Assembly: GCF_002807015.1 (NCBI RefSeq)
Contig: NZ_NIPO01000001.1
Span: forward strand, 331,014-395,013
Length of the DNA: 64,000 bases
Direction of reading: 5' to 3'
DNA from: Avrilella dinanensis
GTDB taxonomy: Bacteria > Bacteroidota > Bacteroidia > Flavobacteriales > Flavobacteriaceae
The notes beneath the pieces are model-generated. The model saw nothing but the letters and a program-made list of their open reading frames with translations, was not told the origin of the DNA and searched no databases. Positions 27,401-36,993 of this stretch are shown one piece after another (position 1 is the first letter of the stretch; every line of letters starts with the position of its first letter). The translations under genes and the position numbers were made by a program.

Positions 27401-29351
27401 CCCCAAGAGGTGTTCCTGCAGGAACTGTAAAGGTTCCTGAAAAACCATTGCCCGTGGCCCCTGAAGCAAAAACTTTTTCACTTTCATCAAATATGAGGTT
27501 GTTGTCCCAATCTACCCAGATATTAACCCCCATTCCTGCACTATTGGAGATGGTAAACTCTATTTCTCCTGTTTCAAAATGGGCAACTACCATGCTCGTG
27601 AAATCTCCATATCCTCCTGGTGATATTGTTGAACCTGTTTCATTATCAATGTTTAAGATGGCTCCTGAAGTGGAAAATGAAGAAATAACATCTCCGGTAT
27701 TGGTTGATGAAACCTCGCAATAACCGGTAAAGAAATAAAAAGGACCAGCCCAGGCACTAACACCGTCAGTCCCACAATCACGACGTACATAAAATTCATA
27801 ACTGGTTTCTTCCTCTAAACCTTCTAGAGTATAAGTGTTGCTTTCGATACCCTCTTCTAAATTTGCATCTGCTTCTCCTTGCTCAAAACCGGCCTCTCCC
27901 CACTCGATATCAAATAAATCTCCATCACTTACCCAAGACAAATCGGCAGACTCAAGTGTTATACCATCAACGCCAAGATCTGTTGGAGTTGGACAAGTTA
28001 TCTCCGAAACTTCAACATTATCAATAGCTCCCGGAGGTTGTGTTCCCACACTTCCATCGTTTCTCCATTCAAACACAAGTCTTACTATTTGACCAGCGTA
28101 ATCTGTTGATGGAATTTCAAAAAACTGGCTAGTCCAGTCAGTTTGCTGGTTGTAATTTTCTCCAAATTGTACACCACTACTATTTCCTGTAGTGATTTGT
28201 GTACCCGGCACAGGAATGTAATCTGTCGGAACAACCCAAACTCTGATATAGTCACAACATGATTCAGCTTGTGCTTTCCAATCAAAAGAGAGCAAGATGC
28301 TTTCGGAGTCGGCAGGTATCTGAATATCTCTATAAGCATGCACTACTGTGGATGAAGTATTTGTATAAGCATTTGTATCTCCTTCGTCATTAGAAATGTA
28401 CAGAGAGTTTCCGTCGTTGCCTGTAGCGTCACCAACTATCCATTGGTTTACTTGCGATCCGTTGCTAAAAGTCCATTCTATATTTCCTTCAAAATCTTCT
28501 TCAAAAGGCAATTCTGCCGGAATTTGTGTGGTTGTTGCAGTTATTGGACCTGCCCATAAACTCAAGCCGTCACCATCACCACAATCGGCTCTTACGTATA
28601 TATCATATTCTGTCGATGATTCTAAAGTTTCTATTGTATAGGGGTTTTCATTGACATTTTCATACCCTGTCGTAGCTTCATCAGGTGCGTCAGTTCCTGC
28701 TGGTAATACTAATATATGCCATAAGTCTTGTCCATCAGCAGCTGTCCACTCGATTTCAATGGTGTCAGCAGTTACTTCAACTGAGGTAAGAGCAGTTGGT
28801 GGCATACAGTCGGGTGCTTCTGTTACATTGAGAGTAAAATCTACAGTAGTGCCCCAAGAAATATTACCACAGGGATCAGGATCAGCAGAAGAGCCATATT
28901 GACCTCTAACACGCATACGGTATTCTCCTATCGCTACAACAGAAGGGATTGTAATAGTTCCTGTTTTAGTAGCATCGTTGTTTGCTAATGAAAACACTTT
29001 TTCTTCATCGTCAAATTCTTCATTACCATCAAAGTCAATCCAAATGTTCACACCATTCGCTCCTCCTACATAGGTTGTGGAAATGTCAAAAGACAGTCCT
29101 TGTGCTTGCATGATAACCTGATCTGTTTCGTCATCATACGATCCTTCAGGGTGAGAGGTTACAGAATAAGTTACGTTTTGTAATGCATTAGTAGTTGATA
29201 TTGATGAGAGATGATCGCTGCTATAGGTTGCTGAAACCTCGCAATATTGTGCGTAACTTCCAAAACCAACAAATAACATCAAAAGCATAGCTATGCTTTT
29301 GAGCTTATTCGAAAGGAAATCCCGCTCTCTATAATTCGTAGTTTTATACAT
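24447..29351 (-). CDS. Giant secreted adhesin-like protein with type B (gliding motility-associated) sorting domain
   Basis: This 1634-residue surface protein is probably exported by the type IX system. After a signal peptide (about 1-35) it is built of repeated modules: GEVED domains (about 40-180 and 546-690, e.g. GVNIWIDFDGNEEF) and fibronectin type III domains (about 182-275, 462-545, 693-780 and 960-1045). Jelly-roll/MAM-like segments lie at about 280-460 and 785-955, and Ig/PKD-like modules follow. The C-terminus (about 1550-1634) contains ISPNGDGLNDRFDL, the type B sorting signature. Two of the fibronectin modules are close duplicates. Its operon partners PorP and OmpA are the usual helpers of such cargo. 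The adhesive role is inferred. Confidence 0.88.
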   Translation of the reverse strand: MYKTTNYRERDFLSNKLKSIAMLLMLFVGFGSYAQYCEVSATYSSDHLSSISTTNALQNVTYSVTSHPEGSYDDETDQVIMQAQGLSFDISTTYVGGANGVNIWIDFDGNEEFDDEEKVFSLANNDATKTGTITIPSVVAIGEYRMRVRGQYGSSADPDPCGNISWGTTVDFTLNVTEAPDCMPPTALTSVEVTADTIEIEWTAADGQDLWHILVLPAGTDAPDEATTGYENVNENPYTIETLESSTEYDIYVRADCGDGDGLSLWAGPITATTTQIPAELPFEEDFEGNIEWTFSNGSQVNQWIVGDATGNDGNSLYISNDEGDTNAYTNTSSTVVHAYRDIQIPADSESILLSFDWKAQAESCCDYIRVWVVPTDYIPVPGTQITTGNSSGVQFGENYNQQTDWTSQFFEIPSTDYAGQIVRLVFEWRNDGSVGTQPPGAIDNVEVSEITCPTPTDLGVDGITLESADLSWVSDGDLFDIEWGEAGFEQGEADANLEEGIESNTYTLEGLEEETSYEFYVRRDCGTDGVSAWAGPFYFFTGYCEVSSTNTGDVISSFSTSGAILNIDNETGSTISPGGYGDFTSMVVAHFETGEIEFTISNSAGMGVNIWVDWDNNLIFDESEKVFASGATGNGFSGTFTVPAGTPLGDYQMRVRAQWNNSNPEPCGTISWGEVEDYTLTVIEVPDCMPPSGLNIVQITDSTVEIGWTAPDSQDTWHVLVLPVGSDAPDEATTGYEEVNENPYTVEGLDPTTEYVFYVRADCGADDGLSLWTGISFTTGCTTFNIPFWEGFNSDSTTEQCWTVLDENGDGDEWDMNYTSNPYEGNQVASLNTDFNNGNNDDWLITPHVDLTNDLGAALLKFHYRVQSSSEPNDFRVMLSTTGMNPDDFTLELMPLTVASNTTYEEKIIHLLDEDGNPIQGEVYIAFHVPSGGLDGWRLYVDNVFIQPYNVDCPDPTDIEIDVTCDSPPTANVTWTAGGSGISWEYAVTLDGEPEPTEGTIVEDNFVQIPDLEPNEDYIFWIKTNCGEDGETIWISTPFSSNASPVSQAQPFCAEEGGGILFENVSGVGNLYGSLSCLGSTPNPVWYYLQIDQSGDLDFEIIQNTAFDAEGNPTGTGLDVDYIAWGPFDSMQDACMQIDLDNPTLYEVDCSYSAAPVENFSITGAQEGQIYVLLITNFNGSPGYIKLHQTNIEDEEAGNTDCSFLCEVDLGEDIIVCAGTEVILEGEVASAGTSTDVTETRWYHNDELIDPDSYSEDGLSITVTQSGTYRLEVEKEMCTEEVVFDEIDVMFIASYGEQIPETIELCDELNDGVEVFDLGAYKDELNLGDYDIELYASMDDLNSGTNPLPDLYESGNATIYAKISSTILSSCSSVQEIELILVPLETPVVEFSYDDILCYDNLDFALPYYADGFTFGGTFSSSAGLFIDSETGEVDVESSIPGTYEVLYDYKVAPGNCGEDDSYTTTVTISEPILFEMVSYCNGGETIIDATNLRVSIPLESYELIWIGAEKVSENTAVVRNTGTVTLRVEDEFGCWKEFYIEIDNTSCLIAKGISPNGDGLNDRFDLSSYWVLDLKIYNRDGREVYSHGMGYTDEWEGQSNSGNSLPDGTYYYRIVTNVEEFTGWVQLVRETK

Positions 29352-29464
29352 AATTAGACACTTTAAGTTTATTACTAAAAGGCTAATTTATTGTTTTTAA
29401 AACAAATTACAAAAATTTTAACGCTGGTTTTTTTTGTTTATTTAAAAATGACAGAAAAAATAAG

Positions 29465-29497
29465 GCAAAAAATACCCCGAAATCATTTTCGGGGTTG
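29465..29497 (-). terminator. Intrinsic terminator after lepA
   Basis: Arms CCCCGAAA / TTTCGGGG enclose a short loop, with an A-rich tract on the plus strand giving the U-run for minus-strand transcription. Confidence 0.8.
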
Positions 29498-29521
29498 TGG
29501 GAGTTTATACGTAAATATTAT

Positions 29522-31318
29522 CTAATCATTCAGTTTCAGTACAGCCATAAATGCCGATTGTGGAATTTCTACATTTCCGACTTGTCGCATACGTTTTTTT
29601 CCGGCTTTTTGTTTTTCCAGTAATTTACGTTTACGGGAAATATCTCCGCCATAGCACTTTGCGGTAACGTCTTTTCGCAGGGCTTTGATGGTTTCCCGTG
29701 CGATTACTTTCACACCTATCGCTGCCTGAATCGGAATGTCAAACTGCTGTCTCGGAATCAGTTCCTTTAGTTTTTCACACATTTTTTTACCTATGTTATA
29801 GGCATTGTCCTGATGTATCAAAGCCGACAAAGCGTCAACATTTTGTCCGTTGAGCAGCACATCGAGGCGAACCAGTTTTGACGAACGCATTCCGATTGGG
29901 TGGTAATCGAAAGAGGCATATCCCTTGGAAACGGTTTTTAACCGGTCGTAAAAGTCAAATACGATTTCAGCCAAAGGCATATCAAAAGTAAGTTCAACCC
30001 GTTCAGGAGTCAGATAAGTCTGGTTGGTAATCTGTCCTCTTTTTTCGATACAAAGACTCATTACGTTTCCGACAAAATCAGCTTTTGTGATGATTGTCGC
30101 TTTGATAAAAGGTTCTTCTACGCGGTCTAATTTTGAGGGGTCGGGTAAATCTGACGGATTATTTACCACAAACGGCGTATCAGGTTCTTTTTTGGTATAA
30201 GCCAAATACGAAACGTTTGGAACAGTTGTGATAACAGTCATATTAAATTCTCTTTCCAAACGCTCCTGAACGATTTCCATATGCAACATTCCTAGGAAAC
30301 CACATCGGAAACCAAATCCTAATGCTGCGGAACTCTCAGCGGTAAACACCAAAGACGCATCGTTAAGCTGTAATTTTTCCATTGAGGCACGAAGTTCTTC
30401 ATAATCTTCTGTATCCACAGGATAAATTCCTGCAAAAACCATCGGTTTTACATCTTCAAAACCGGTAATCATATTTTGAGTAGGTGTTTTGGCATCGGTA
30501 ATTGTATCGCCCACTTTCACTTCCTTCGCTTCTTTGATTCCGGAAATTAAGTAACCCACATCGCCGGCAGAAATAGTTTGTTTCGGCACCTGGTTGAGTT
30601 TCAACGTGCCTATTTCGTCAGCAAAATATTCTTTGCCGGTTGCCATAAATTTAATTTTCTGATTTTTTTTAATCTCCCCGTTAAATACACGAAAAATAAC
30701 TTCAATTCCTCTGAACGGATTGTAAACAGAATCGAAAACCAAGGCTTGTAGTGGTTCTTCAGGATTTCCTTCGGGGGCAGGAATCCTTTCAACAACGGCT
30801 TCCAAAATCTTATCCACGCCAAAGCCTGTTTTTCCGGAGGCATGAATAATATCTTCGTACTTACAGCCGAGCAAATCAACAATATCGTCGGAAACTTCCT
30901 CCGGGTTGGCAGACGGTAAATCTACTTTGTTTAATACCGGAATAATCTCCAGGTCGTTTTCTAATGCCAGATATAGGTTTGAAATCGTTTGTGCCTGAAT
31001 GCTTTGTGCAGCATCAACAATCAGCAAAGCTCCTTCGCAAGCAGCAATGGAACGGGAGACTTCGTAGGAAAAATCTACGTGTCCCGGAGTGTCAATCAAA
31101 TTGAGAATATAGGTTTCTCCTTTGTAATTGTACTCCATCTGGATAGCGTGGCTTTTAATCGTAATCCCGCGTTCTCTTTCCAAATCCATATTGTCCAGAA
31201 GCTGAGCCTGAGCCTCACGCTGCGTAATGGTTTGTGTAGCGTCCAACAGCCTGTCAGCCAGTGTGCTTTTGCCGTGGTCGATATGTGCAATGATGCAAAA
31301 ATTTCTTATTCTCTTCAT
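29522..31318 (-). CDS. lepA: Elongation factor 4 (LepA)
   Basis: LepA is a ribosome-binding GTPase that helps translation initiation or back-translocation. The protein is 598 residues. The G domain has P-loop [17 protein letters not shown] and NKVDLP. The C-terminal LepA-specific domain ends with [20 protein letters not shown], the conserved CTD that inserts into the peptidyl-transferase centre. The start chosen ([19 protein letters not shown]) is the family start; an upstream in-frame start would add 31 residues not found in LepA. It is 100 bases downstream of yraN on the same strand. Confidence 0.96.
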   Translation of the reverse strand: MKRIRNFCIIAHIDHGKSTLADRLLDATQTITQREAQAQLLDNMDLERERGITIKSHAIQMEYNYKGETYILNLIDTPGHVDFSYEVSRSIAACEGALLIVDAAQSIQAQTISNLYLALENDLEIIPVLNKVDLPSANPEEVSDDIVDLLGCKYEDIIHASGKTGFGVDKILEAVVERIPAPEGNPEEPLQALVFDSVYNPFRGIEVIFRVFNGEIKKNQKIKFMATGKEYFADEIGTLKLNQVPKQTISAGDVGYLISGIKEAKEVKVGDTITDAKTPTQNMITGFEDVKPMVFAGIYPVDTEDYEELRASMEKLQLNDASLVFTAESSAALGFGFRCGFLGMLHMEIVQERLEREFNMTVITTVPNVSYLAYTKKEPDTPFVVNNPSDLPDPSKLDRVEEPFIKATIITKADFVGNVMSLCIEKRGQITNQTYLTPERVELTFDMPLAEIVFDFYDRLKTVSKGYASFDYHPIGMRSSKLVRLDVLLNGQNVDALSALIHQDNAYNIGKKMCEKLKELIPRQQFDIPIQAAIGVKVIARETIKALRKDVTAKCYGGDISRKRKLLEKQKAGKKRMRQVGNVEIPQSAFMAVLKLND

Positions 31319-31417
31319 ACAAATATATCCTGTAATTAAGTCAAGGATTTTAACCCACAAATATACACAGATTTTTGTATTATTTGTTAAACAGATTGCA
31401 GATGTGTACATTGCGTT

Positions 31418-31777
31418 TTAAAAAGGATAAAATGCATCTTCTATATGTTCGAGTGAAGTAGTTTGTTTGTTGATGACAATAGCGATGATGTCAAAGCGGG
31501 TTTCTGTGTCCAAATCGTTTTTAATCACATATTCGTTGGCGGCACCGATGAGTAATTTTCTCTTTTTCGGCGTGACAAATTCCTGCGGATTACCAAACCA
31601 GTCGGTGGTTCGGGTTTTTACTTCTACAATCGCCAGCACTTCGTCTTTTTGGGCGATGATGTCGATTTCTGCTTTTCCGAAACGCCAGTTTTTTTCTACA
31701 ATCATGTAGCCGTTCTGTTCCAGATGATTTACCGCCATCTTTTCTCCTTGTATGCCTAATTCGTTGTGTTCTGCCAT
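31418..31777 (-). CDS. YraN family (UPF0102) predicted endonuclease-like protein
   Basis: This 119-residue protein carries the nuclease-fold core AEIDIIAQKDEVLAIVEVKTR, in which E, D and ExK form the PD-(D/E)XK pattern. The N-terminus (LGIQGEKMAVNHLEQNGY) is typical of the family. Activity is unproven for most members; a Holliday-junction-resolvase-like fold is known. Its ATG overlaps the stop codon of the LD-carboxypeptidase gene by one base, so the two are translationally coupled. Confidence 0.9.
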   Translation of the reverse strand: MAEHNELGIQGEKMAVNHLEQNGYMIVEKNWRFGKAEIDIIAQKDEVLAIVEVKTRTTDWFGNPQEFVTPKKRKLLIGAANEYVIKNDLDTETRFDIIAIVINKQTTSLEHIEDAFYPF

Positions 31778-32673
31778 TACAAAAATTTTAGTGTAACTTC
31801 ATTCAAATCGACGTTCAGCGAAACTTCTCTGCCAAACGGCAAGGCTAAATTATTCGGAACATGTCCGGCAGGAAAGTCAAAACAAACCGGGATATTGTAT
31901 GGTTTAACAATTTCAGAAATGATTTGCATTGCGTCATATCCGAACGGAATCTGATTATCGTGCATATCGGTCATTCCGCCGACTATGAGTCCGTTCAGTT
32001 GTTCAAAATAGCCATTTCGCCTGAGGTTTTGCATCATACGGTCGATGTGATATAGGTATTCGTCCAAATCTTCGATAAAAAGGATTTTTCCGTTAGTATC
32101 TACTGATGATGCTGAGCCAAGTAAACTATATAAAATAGACAGATTTCCTCCAATAAGCTGTCCGGTTGCCTGCCCCTGAATATTGGCTGAGTGTGTATTG
32201 GTTTGGTATATTAATTCCTCTCCGAACAATGCTTTTTTTAAACTGGTTTTGGCTTCGTCGGTGGCGTTTGGAACGCTGAAAGGCATGATGGCGTGTAAAG
32301 AACCCAATCCGAGATGGTGCAAATGGCTGTGCAAAACAGTAATATCGCTGAATCCGATGAGCCATTTTGGTTGATTTCGTAGAGGTGTAAAATCTATTTT
32401 ATCAATAATCCGGACTGTTCCGTAACCGCCCCGTGCAATCCAGATTGCCTTGATGTCGTTGCGGTTAATCATCTGCTGCAAATCGTCGGCACGCTCTTCA
32501 TCGGTTCCGCCTAGCTGAAAATTGTCTTTGCCTATGGTATTTCCCAAAACAACTTCCAGCCCTATGCTGTTCATCAGTTCTATGGCGGGCGGGCATTGTT
32601 CGGGTTCGAATTTTCTGGCGGTGCACACAATTGCGACTTTGTCGCCCGGTTTCAGTGAAGGAGGTATTAGCAT
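31777..32673 (-). CDS. LD-carboxypeptidase (S66 family)
   Basis: It trims the terminal D-Ala from tetrapeptides of recycled or mature peptidoglycan. The 298-residue protein starts with the S66 opening IPPSLKPGDKVAIVCTARK. The nucleophile is in GFSDIT, the acid in LFIEDLDEYLYHIDRM and the His in FPAGHVPNN. No signal peptide is present, which suggests a cytoplasmic recycling role like LdcA. It shares one base with the yraN gene. A solo end of MITE-like element 1 lies 8 bases upstream of its start. Confidence 0.92.
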   Translation of the reverse strand: MLIPPSLKPGDKVAIVCTARKFEPEQCPPAIELMNSIGLEVVLGNTIGKDNFQLGGTDEERADDLQQMINRNDIKAIWIARGGYGTVRIIDKIDFTPLRNQPKWLIGFSDITVLHSHLHHLGLGSLHAIMPFSVPNATDEAKTSLKKALFGEELIYQTNTHSANIQGQATGQLIGGNLSILYSLLGSASSVDTNGKILFIEDLDEYLYHIDRMMQNLRRNGYFEQLNGLIVGGMTDMHDNQIPFGYDAMQIISEIVKPYNIPVCFDFPAGHVPNNLALPFGREVSLNVDLNEVTLKFL

Positions 32674-32681
32674 ATCGATAT

Positions 32682-32695
32682 TTTAAACAGGCTCT
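32682..32695. repeat. Solo end of MITE-like element 1 (fragment D)
   Basis: TTTAAACAGGCTCT is identical to the terminal inverted repeat of the 162-bp element. No other part of the element is recognisable here. It lies in the divergent region between the LD-carboxypeptidase and TonB-receptor genes. Confidence 0.65.
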
Positions 32696-32777
32696 AAAGT
32701 TAGCAAAATAAATTCGGGTTATCATACAATTTTCATTAACATAATATTGGCTTAATTCCGCAGAAACAAAATGTATC

Positions 32778-32785
32778 TAAGTTTG
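32778..32785 (+). promoter_or_regulatory. Putative -7 promoter box for the TonB-dependent receptor gene
   Basis: TAAGTTTG matches TAnnTTTG and lies 22 bases before the ATG. The nearest TTG upstream is about 28 bases away, so the -33 element is uncertain. Confidence 0.4.
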
Positions 32786-32807
32786 CAGGACTAATTTAAA
32801 CTGAACT

Positions 32808-35417
32808 ATGAAAATTATGAATGCAAAGTTACTGATGTTGTTTTTACTGTTGAGTACGGTTGCTCTCGGTCAAAACAAAATAACCGGAAAGGTCTATGAC
32901 CAATCAACACGACAACCTGTTGAGGCGGTTGTAGTGGGCAATTTTGAATCGGATACAGAAACAGATTCACAAGGACGATTTGAATTAATTCTACAACAAA
33001 ACGAAGGAACGTTAGATTTTCTTGGAGCAGGTTATGCGAGCAAACAAGTAAATTTCTCATTCAACGGAACAGGGTTTTTGGATTTGGGAATTATTTATCT
33101 CGAAACGGAGTCATTGGAAGAGTTGGTTATTTTCGCTAAAGGAGTTATTGATGTTGCAGAAGACAGAAAAACACCGATTGCAGTATCAACTATCAACAGA
33201 GATGAAATTGAAGAAAAAACCGGTGGACGGGATATTACCGCAGCCATGCTGAATACGCCGTCTGTATATGTAACGAGTGAATCTTCCGGATTCGGGGACA
33301 CACAGATGTTTACCCGGGGTTTTGACCAATCCAATACAGCCTTTTTGCTAAACGGTCAGCCTATCAACGGAATGGAAGACGGCAACATGTACTGGTCAAA
33401 CTGGTCCGGAATGGCAGATATCGCTAATACTATTCAGATTCAGAGAGGGTTAGGTTCTTCAAAATTGGCGATTTCCTCTGTGGGCGGAACGATTAACTTT
33501 ATTACCAAAGCCACGGAAATGAAACCGGGAGGTTTTATTAGCGGAATGATTGGTAACGATGCTTACTACAAAACAACTGTTGGCGGAAGCACAGGCTTGT
33601 TGGATAGCGGTTTTGGTGTGACAGCCATGTTTACGCATTGGCAGGGAGACGGTTATAATGATGCAACAGAAGGGCAAGGGCAAAATTATTTCATCTCTTT
33701 GGGGTATAAAGTGAATGAAAAGCATAATCTGAACTTTTTGATTACCGGTGCGCCTCAATGGCATAACCAGAATTATGCAAAATCCATCAGCAGTTATTTA
33801 CAATACGGAAGAAAATATAACAATAACTGGGGATACCTGAATGGAGAAGCCATCAATGACCGTAAAAATTACTACCACAAACCGGTAATGAACCTTAACT
33901 GGGATTGGGTTATCAATGAACGCTCAAGTTTATCAACCGTATTATACGCTTCTTGGGGTAGAGGTGGTGGAACAGGACCTATCGGAAGGTCGGTCAGAGA
34001 TGACGAAACCGGATTGATATTATTCGACGATGTGTATGCCCAAAACCAAGCGGAAGGGCAAGCCGGGTATGCTATCCGTGCTTCTGTAAACAACCACCAG
34101 TGGTTTGGTATGGTTTCCAATTTCAGCCATCAGTTTTCCGATGAGCTATCGTTTAATGCAGGAATTGATTTAAGAACCTACAAAGGCGACCATTTTCGTC
34201 AAATCGTTGACCTTATGGGAGCAGATTATGTGTTGGACGATACCGGGTCACGCCTGAGAGACCCAAATGCACATCTTACTAAAACATTTTCTACTAATCC
34301 TTGGAAAGCGTTGGGAGGATTTGCTAAAAATCCTGATGAAAAATACGGATACGATTATTCAGAAAGAATTTCTTATGCCGGAGCATTCACACAAATGGAA
34401 TATGCCACAGACAGATTTTCTGCCTTTTTCCAGGGAGCATTATCTAATCAGAGCCACATAAGATGGGATTATTACCAATATATGCCTGAAGATGAGGAGT
34501 CTGAAAAAGTGGATAATATCGGATACAATGTTAAAGGCGGTTTGAGTTATAATATTGATAACACACATTATTTCTTCGGAAACACAGGATATTATTCCCG
34601 TCAGCCATATCACGATAATATTTATATGAATTATAGAAATGATGTCAATCCGTTTACAGAAAACGAAAAGATTTTAGGTCTTGAATTAGGATATAAATAT
34701 GTAAGTAACTTCTTTACTGTGAATGTGAATGCGTATAAGACAACCTGGGAAAACCGCGTAGAATCCGGTTCTAATTTCGCTACTGAAGACGATGTAGAAT
34801 ACTATGACCCTAATGGTAACTTCGGACTGGAAGCAGGAGATGAAATTTTCTTTATCAACCGCGGGGTAAAGCAAGACCACAAAGGTGTTGAGGTAGATTT
34901 TCAGGCAAGACCAACCTCAGGATTATATCTTAACGGTTACGCATCACTTGGAAGCTGGAAATATGTAGGAAGCTCTGTCGAAGAAACCAGAGATGTAGAA
35001 CGCAATCTGCTTGCGTCTGAAAGTAATGATTTAGACGGGGGAAAAGTAGGAAACGCTGCACAAACGACTTTCGGGTTAGGGGCAAAATACATTATTGTAA
35101 ACGGACTGTCTGTCGATGCGAATTTCCGCTATTATTCAGATTTATACGCTAACAGACAAGAAAAAGATAATCTGAAATTGCCTTCATACAATCTTGTAGA
35201 TGCCGGCGTATCATACAATTTACCTCTGAACAAAACTCAGGTGTTAAGTTTCAGATTTAATGTAAATAATTTGTTTAACACCATTTATATCTCACAATCA
35301 AATACAGCTAACCAAGTAGATAACCCTAGCAATACATATAAAGGGCTCAATACAAGCAATCAGGTGTATTTCGGATATGGCAGAACATGGAATTTCTCTG
35401 CGAAGTTTAGTTTTTAA
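32808..35417 (+). CDS. TonB-dependent outer-membrane receptor
   Basis: This 869-residue ligand-gated outer-membrane channel has a signal peptide (ending ALGQ), a carboxypeptidase-regulatory-like domain (about 24-105) and a plug domain. The plug includes IAVSTINRDEIEEKTGGRDIT, with a TonB-box-like segment nearby, and a 22-strand barrel follows, ending in NFSAKFSF. It is not of the SusC type and has no SusD partner. Substrates of such receptors include iron chelates and other metal complexes. The convergent neighbours are a ZIP metal transporter and a DtxR-type regulator, which makes metal uptake plausible but not shown. Confidence 0.9.
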   Translation: MKIMNAKLLMLFLLLSTVALGQNKITGKVYDQSTRQPVEAVVVGNFESDTETDSQGRFELILQQNEGTLDFLGAGYASKQVNFSFNGTGFLDLGIIYLETESLEELVIFAKGVIDVAEDRKTPIAVSTINRDEIEEKTGGRDITAAMLNTPSVYVTSESSGFGDTQMFTRGFDQSNTAFLLNGQPINGMEDGNMYWSNWSGMADIANTIQIQRGLGSSKLAISSVGGTINFITKATEMKPGGFISGMIGNDAYYKTTVGGSTGLLDSGFGVTAMFTHWQGDGYNDATEGQGQNYFISLGYKVNEKHNLNFLITGAPQWHNQNYAKSISSYLQYGRKYNNNWGYLNGEAINDRKNYYHKPVMNLNWDWVINERSSLSTVLYASWGRGGGTGPIGRSVRDDETGLILFDDVYAQNQAEGQAGYAIRASVNNHQWFGMVSNFSHQFSDELSFNAGIDLRTYKGDHFRQIVDLMGADYVLDDTGSRLRDPNAHLTKTFSTNPWKALGGFAKNPDEKYGYDYSERISYAGAFTQMEYATDRFSAFFQGALSNQSHIRWDYYQYMPEDEESEKVDNIGYNVKGGLSYNIDNTHYFFGNTGYYSRQPYHDNIYMNYRNDVNPFTENEKILGLELGYKYVSNFFTVNVNAYKTTWENRVESGSNFATEDDVEYYDPNGNFGLEAGDEIFFINRGVKQDHKGVEVDFQARPTSGLYLNGYASLGSWKYVGSSVEETRDVERNLLASESNDLDGGKVGNAAQTTFGLGAKYIIVNGLSVDANFRYYSDLYANRQEKDNLKLPSYNLVDAGVSYNLPLNKTQVLSFRFNVNNLFNTIYISQSNTANQVDNPSNTYKGLNTSNQVYFGYGRTWNFSAKFSF

Positions 35418-35441
35418 TTACTAAAATTTGCTTACTTGTTG

Positions 35442-35474
35442 AGAAGAACGGCTGATAACCGTTCTTCTTTTTTT
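35442..35474 (+). terminator. Intrinsic terminator after the TonB-receptor gene
   Basis: Arms AGAAGAACGG / CCGTTCTTCT enclose a 7-base loop and are followed by a T-run. The end touches the stop codon of the convergent ZIP gene. Confidence 0.8.
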
Positions 35475-36297
35475 ATCCCAAAGCCACGTCCAGTACCATC
35501 ATTACGATAAAACCGCCGATAACGCCCAAAGTTGCCAAATCGGTATTGTCACTTTGTTGTGCTTCAGGAATAACTTCCTCAATTACAACGAAAATCATTG
35601 CTCCGGCAGCAAATGCCAAAGCGTAAGGTAATATTGGTGTGAAAAAAGTAACGGCAACAGCTCCGATTACAGCAGAAATCGGTTCAACAATCGCTGAAGC
35701 CTGTCCAAACATAAAGCTTTTATGCCGGTTCATTCCTGCCCGGTGCAGCGGAAAAGAAACCGCCAGACCTTCCGGAAAATTCTGTAATCCGATTCCGATA
35801 GCAAGTGTTAAAGCTCCGGCAATTGTCGCTTCGGGTATTCCGGCAGCCACGCCGCCAAACAATACGCCAACTGCCAAACCTTCCGGAATATTATGCAGTG
35901 TAATCGCCATAACCAACAAAGTGGTTTTTTGCCACGGCGTTTTGATTCCTTCCTGCTTATTGCGTTCGTGTCCGCGGTGCAGGTGTGGCAACAATTTATC
36001 CAACCCAAAAAGGAATAGAGCTCCTAAGGCAAAACCCACAGCAGCGGGCATCACTTTGGTAAAACCCTCGCCCTCGCTCATCCCGATGGCGGGAGCGAGC
36101 AAACTCCAAAAACTCGCTGCAATCATCACACCGCCGGTAAAGCCCAACATGGCGTCGAGTAGTTTTCGGCTTGGTTTTCTGAACAAATAAACGAGAGCAG
36201 CACCCAAAGCGGTCATTCCCCAAGTGAATAAAGACGCGTATAAAGCAGCGGTTATGGGCGATATGCTTTCAAAATAAGCAACTATTTCTTCAAACAT
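35473..36297 (-). CDS. ZIP family divalent metal transporter
   Basis: This 274-residue inner-membrane transporter imports Zn, Fe or Mn. About eight hydrophobic helices are visible. The two metal-site helices carry HNIPEGLAVGV and QNFPEGLAVS, and a His-containing variable loop (LLPHLHRGHERN) lies between helices 3 and 4, all typical of GufA/ZupT-like ZIP proteins. The ATG chosen starts 4 bases after the DtxR-like gene ends; a longer frame would overlap that gene. The two genes form an operon, which suggests metal-controlled expression. Confidence 0.9.
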   Translation of the reverse strand: MFEEIVAYFESISPITAALYASLFTWGMTALGAALVYLFRKPSRKLLDAMLGFTGGVMIAASFWSLLAPAIGMSEGEGFTKVMPAAVGFALGALFLFGLDKLLPHLHRGHERNKQEGIKTPWQKTTLLVMAITLHNIPEGLAVGVLFGGVAAGIPEATIAGALTLAIGIGLQNFPEGLAVSFPLHRAGMNRHKSFMFGQASAIVEPISAVIGAVAVTFFTPILPYALAFAAGAMIFVVIEEVIPEAQQSDNTDLATLGVIGGFIVMMVLDVALG

Positions 36298-36301
36298 AAC
36301 T

Positions 36302-36958
36302 TTAATTGTTTTTGATATAAATATTATTGCTGACCATTTTAGAAAAAACCAATTCACGGTTACCGATAATTACAGTCACGGACTGGTCGAAAAGCTCTTT
36401 GCTCAAAATTTTGATTTTGGTACCCAACGAAACTTTTTGTTTGTCCAGATATTGCAAAAAGGACGGTGATGTATCTTTCACACCCACGCAAACGCCTTCT
36501 TGCCCAATTTCTAATTCGGACAATAAAATTTTCTGTACCGAAACAATTTCGCCGTCAGCATCCGGGATAGGATCGCCATGGGGGTCTTCTTTCGGATAAC
36601 CCAAAAAAGCGTCGAGTCTTTTGATAAGTTTTTCTGACTGGATATGCTCTAATTGTTCAGCGACTTCATGCACTTCGTCCCAGTTAAAATTGAGTTTTTC
36701 TACCAGAAAAACTTCCCACAAACGGTGTTTTCTGACAATCATTTTGGCGATGTGCATACCGGTTTCGGTTAGTGAAACTCCCTGATATTTCTGGTAATTA
36801 ACCAGACCTTTGTCTGCCAGTTTTTTTATCATATCGGTCACAGACGAGGCTTTGGTATTCAATCGTCCGGCGATGCTGTTGGTGGATACGTCCGGCGAAT
36901 CCTGCTGTGCCAGATGATAAATGGTTTTGATGTAATTTTCTTCAGATGTGGATAACAT
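36302..36958 (-). CDS. DtxR/MntR-family metal-dependent transcription regulator
   Basis: This 218-residue repressor has an N-terminal winged helix (about 1-70, with the recognition segment NTKASSVTDMIKKLADKGLV). A metal-binding dimerisation domain (about 70-140, rich in His and Glu, e.g. HRLWEVFLVEKL) and a FeoA/SH3-like C-terminal domain (about 145-218) follow. Members sense Fe(II) or Mn(II). It is the first gene of an operon with a ZIP transporter. The start is the ATG at MLSTSEENYIK, the family opening. A palindrome-like site 36 bases upstream may be its operator. Confidence 0.9.
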   Translation of the reverse strand: MLSTSEENYIKTIYHLAQQDSPDVSTNSIAGRLNTKASSVTDMIKKLADKGLVNYQKYQGVSLTETGMHIAKMIVRKHRLWEVFLVEKLNFNWDEVHEVAEQLEHIQSEKLIKRLDAFLGYPKEDPHGDPIPDADGEIVSVQKILLSELEIGQEGVCVGVKDTSPSFLQYLDKQKVSLGTKIKILSKELFDQSVTVIIGNRELVFSKMVSNNIYIKNN

Positions 36959-36993
36959 TGCTGTGTATTTTATTTTATGCAAAAATAATAAAT

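Noticed and set aside
27448..27723. Plus-strand open frames inside the giant adhesin gene
   Set aside because: Low-complexity shadow frames of the minus-strand gene, with no start signals.
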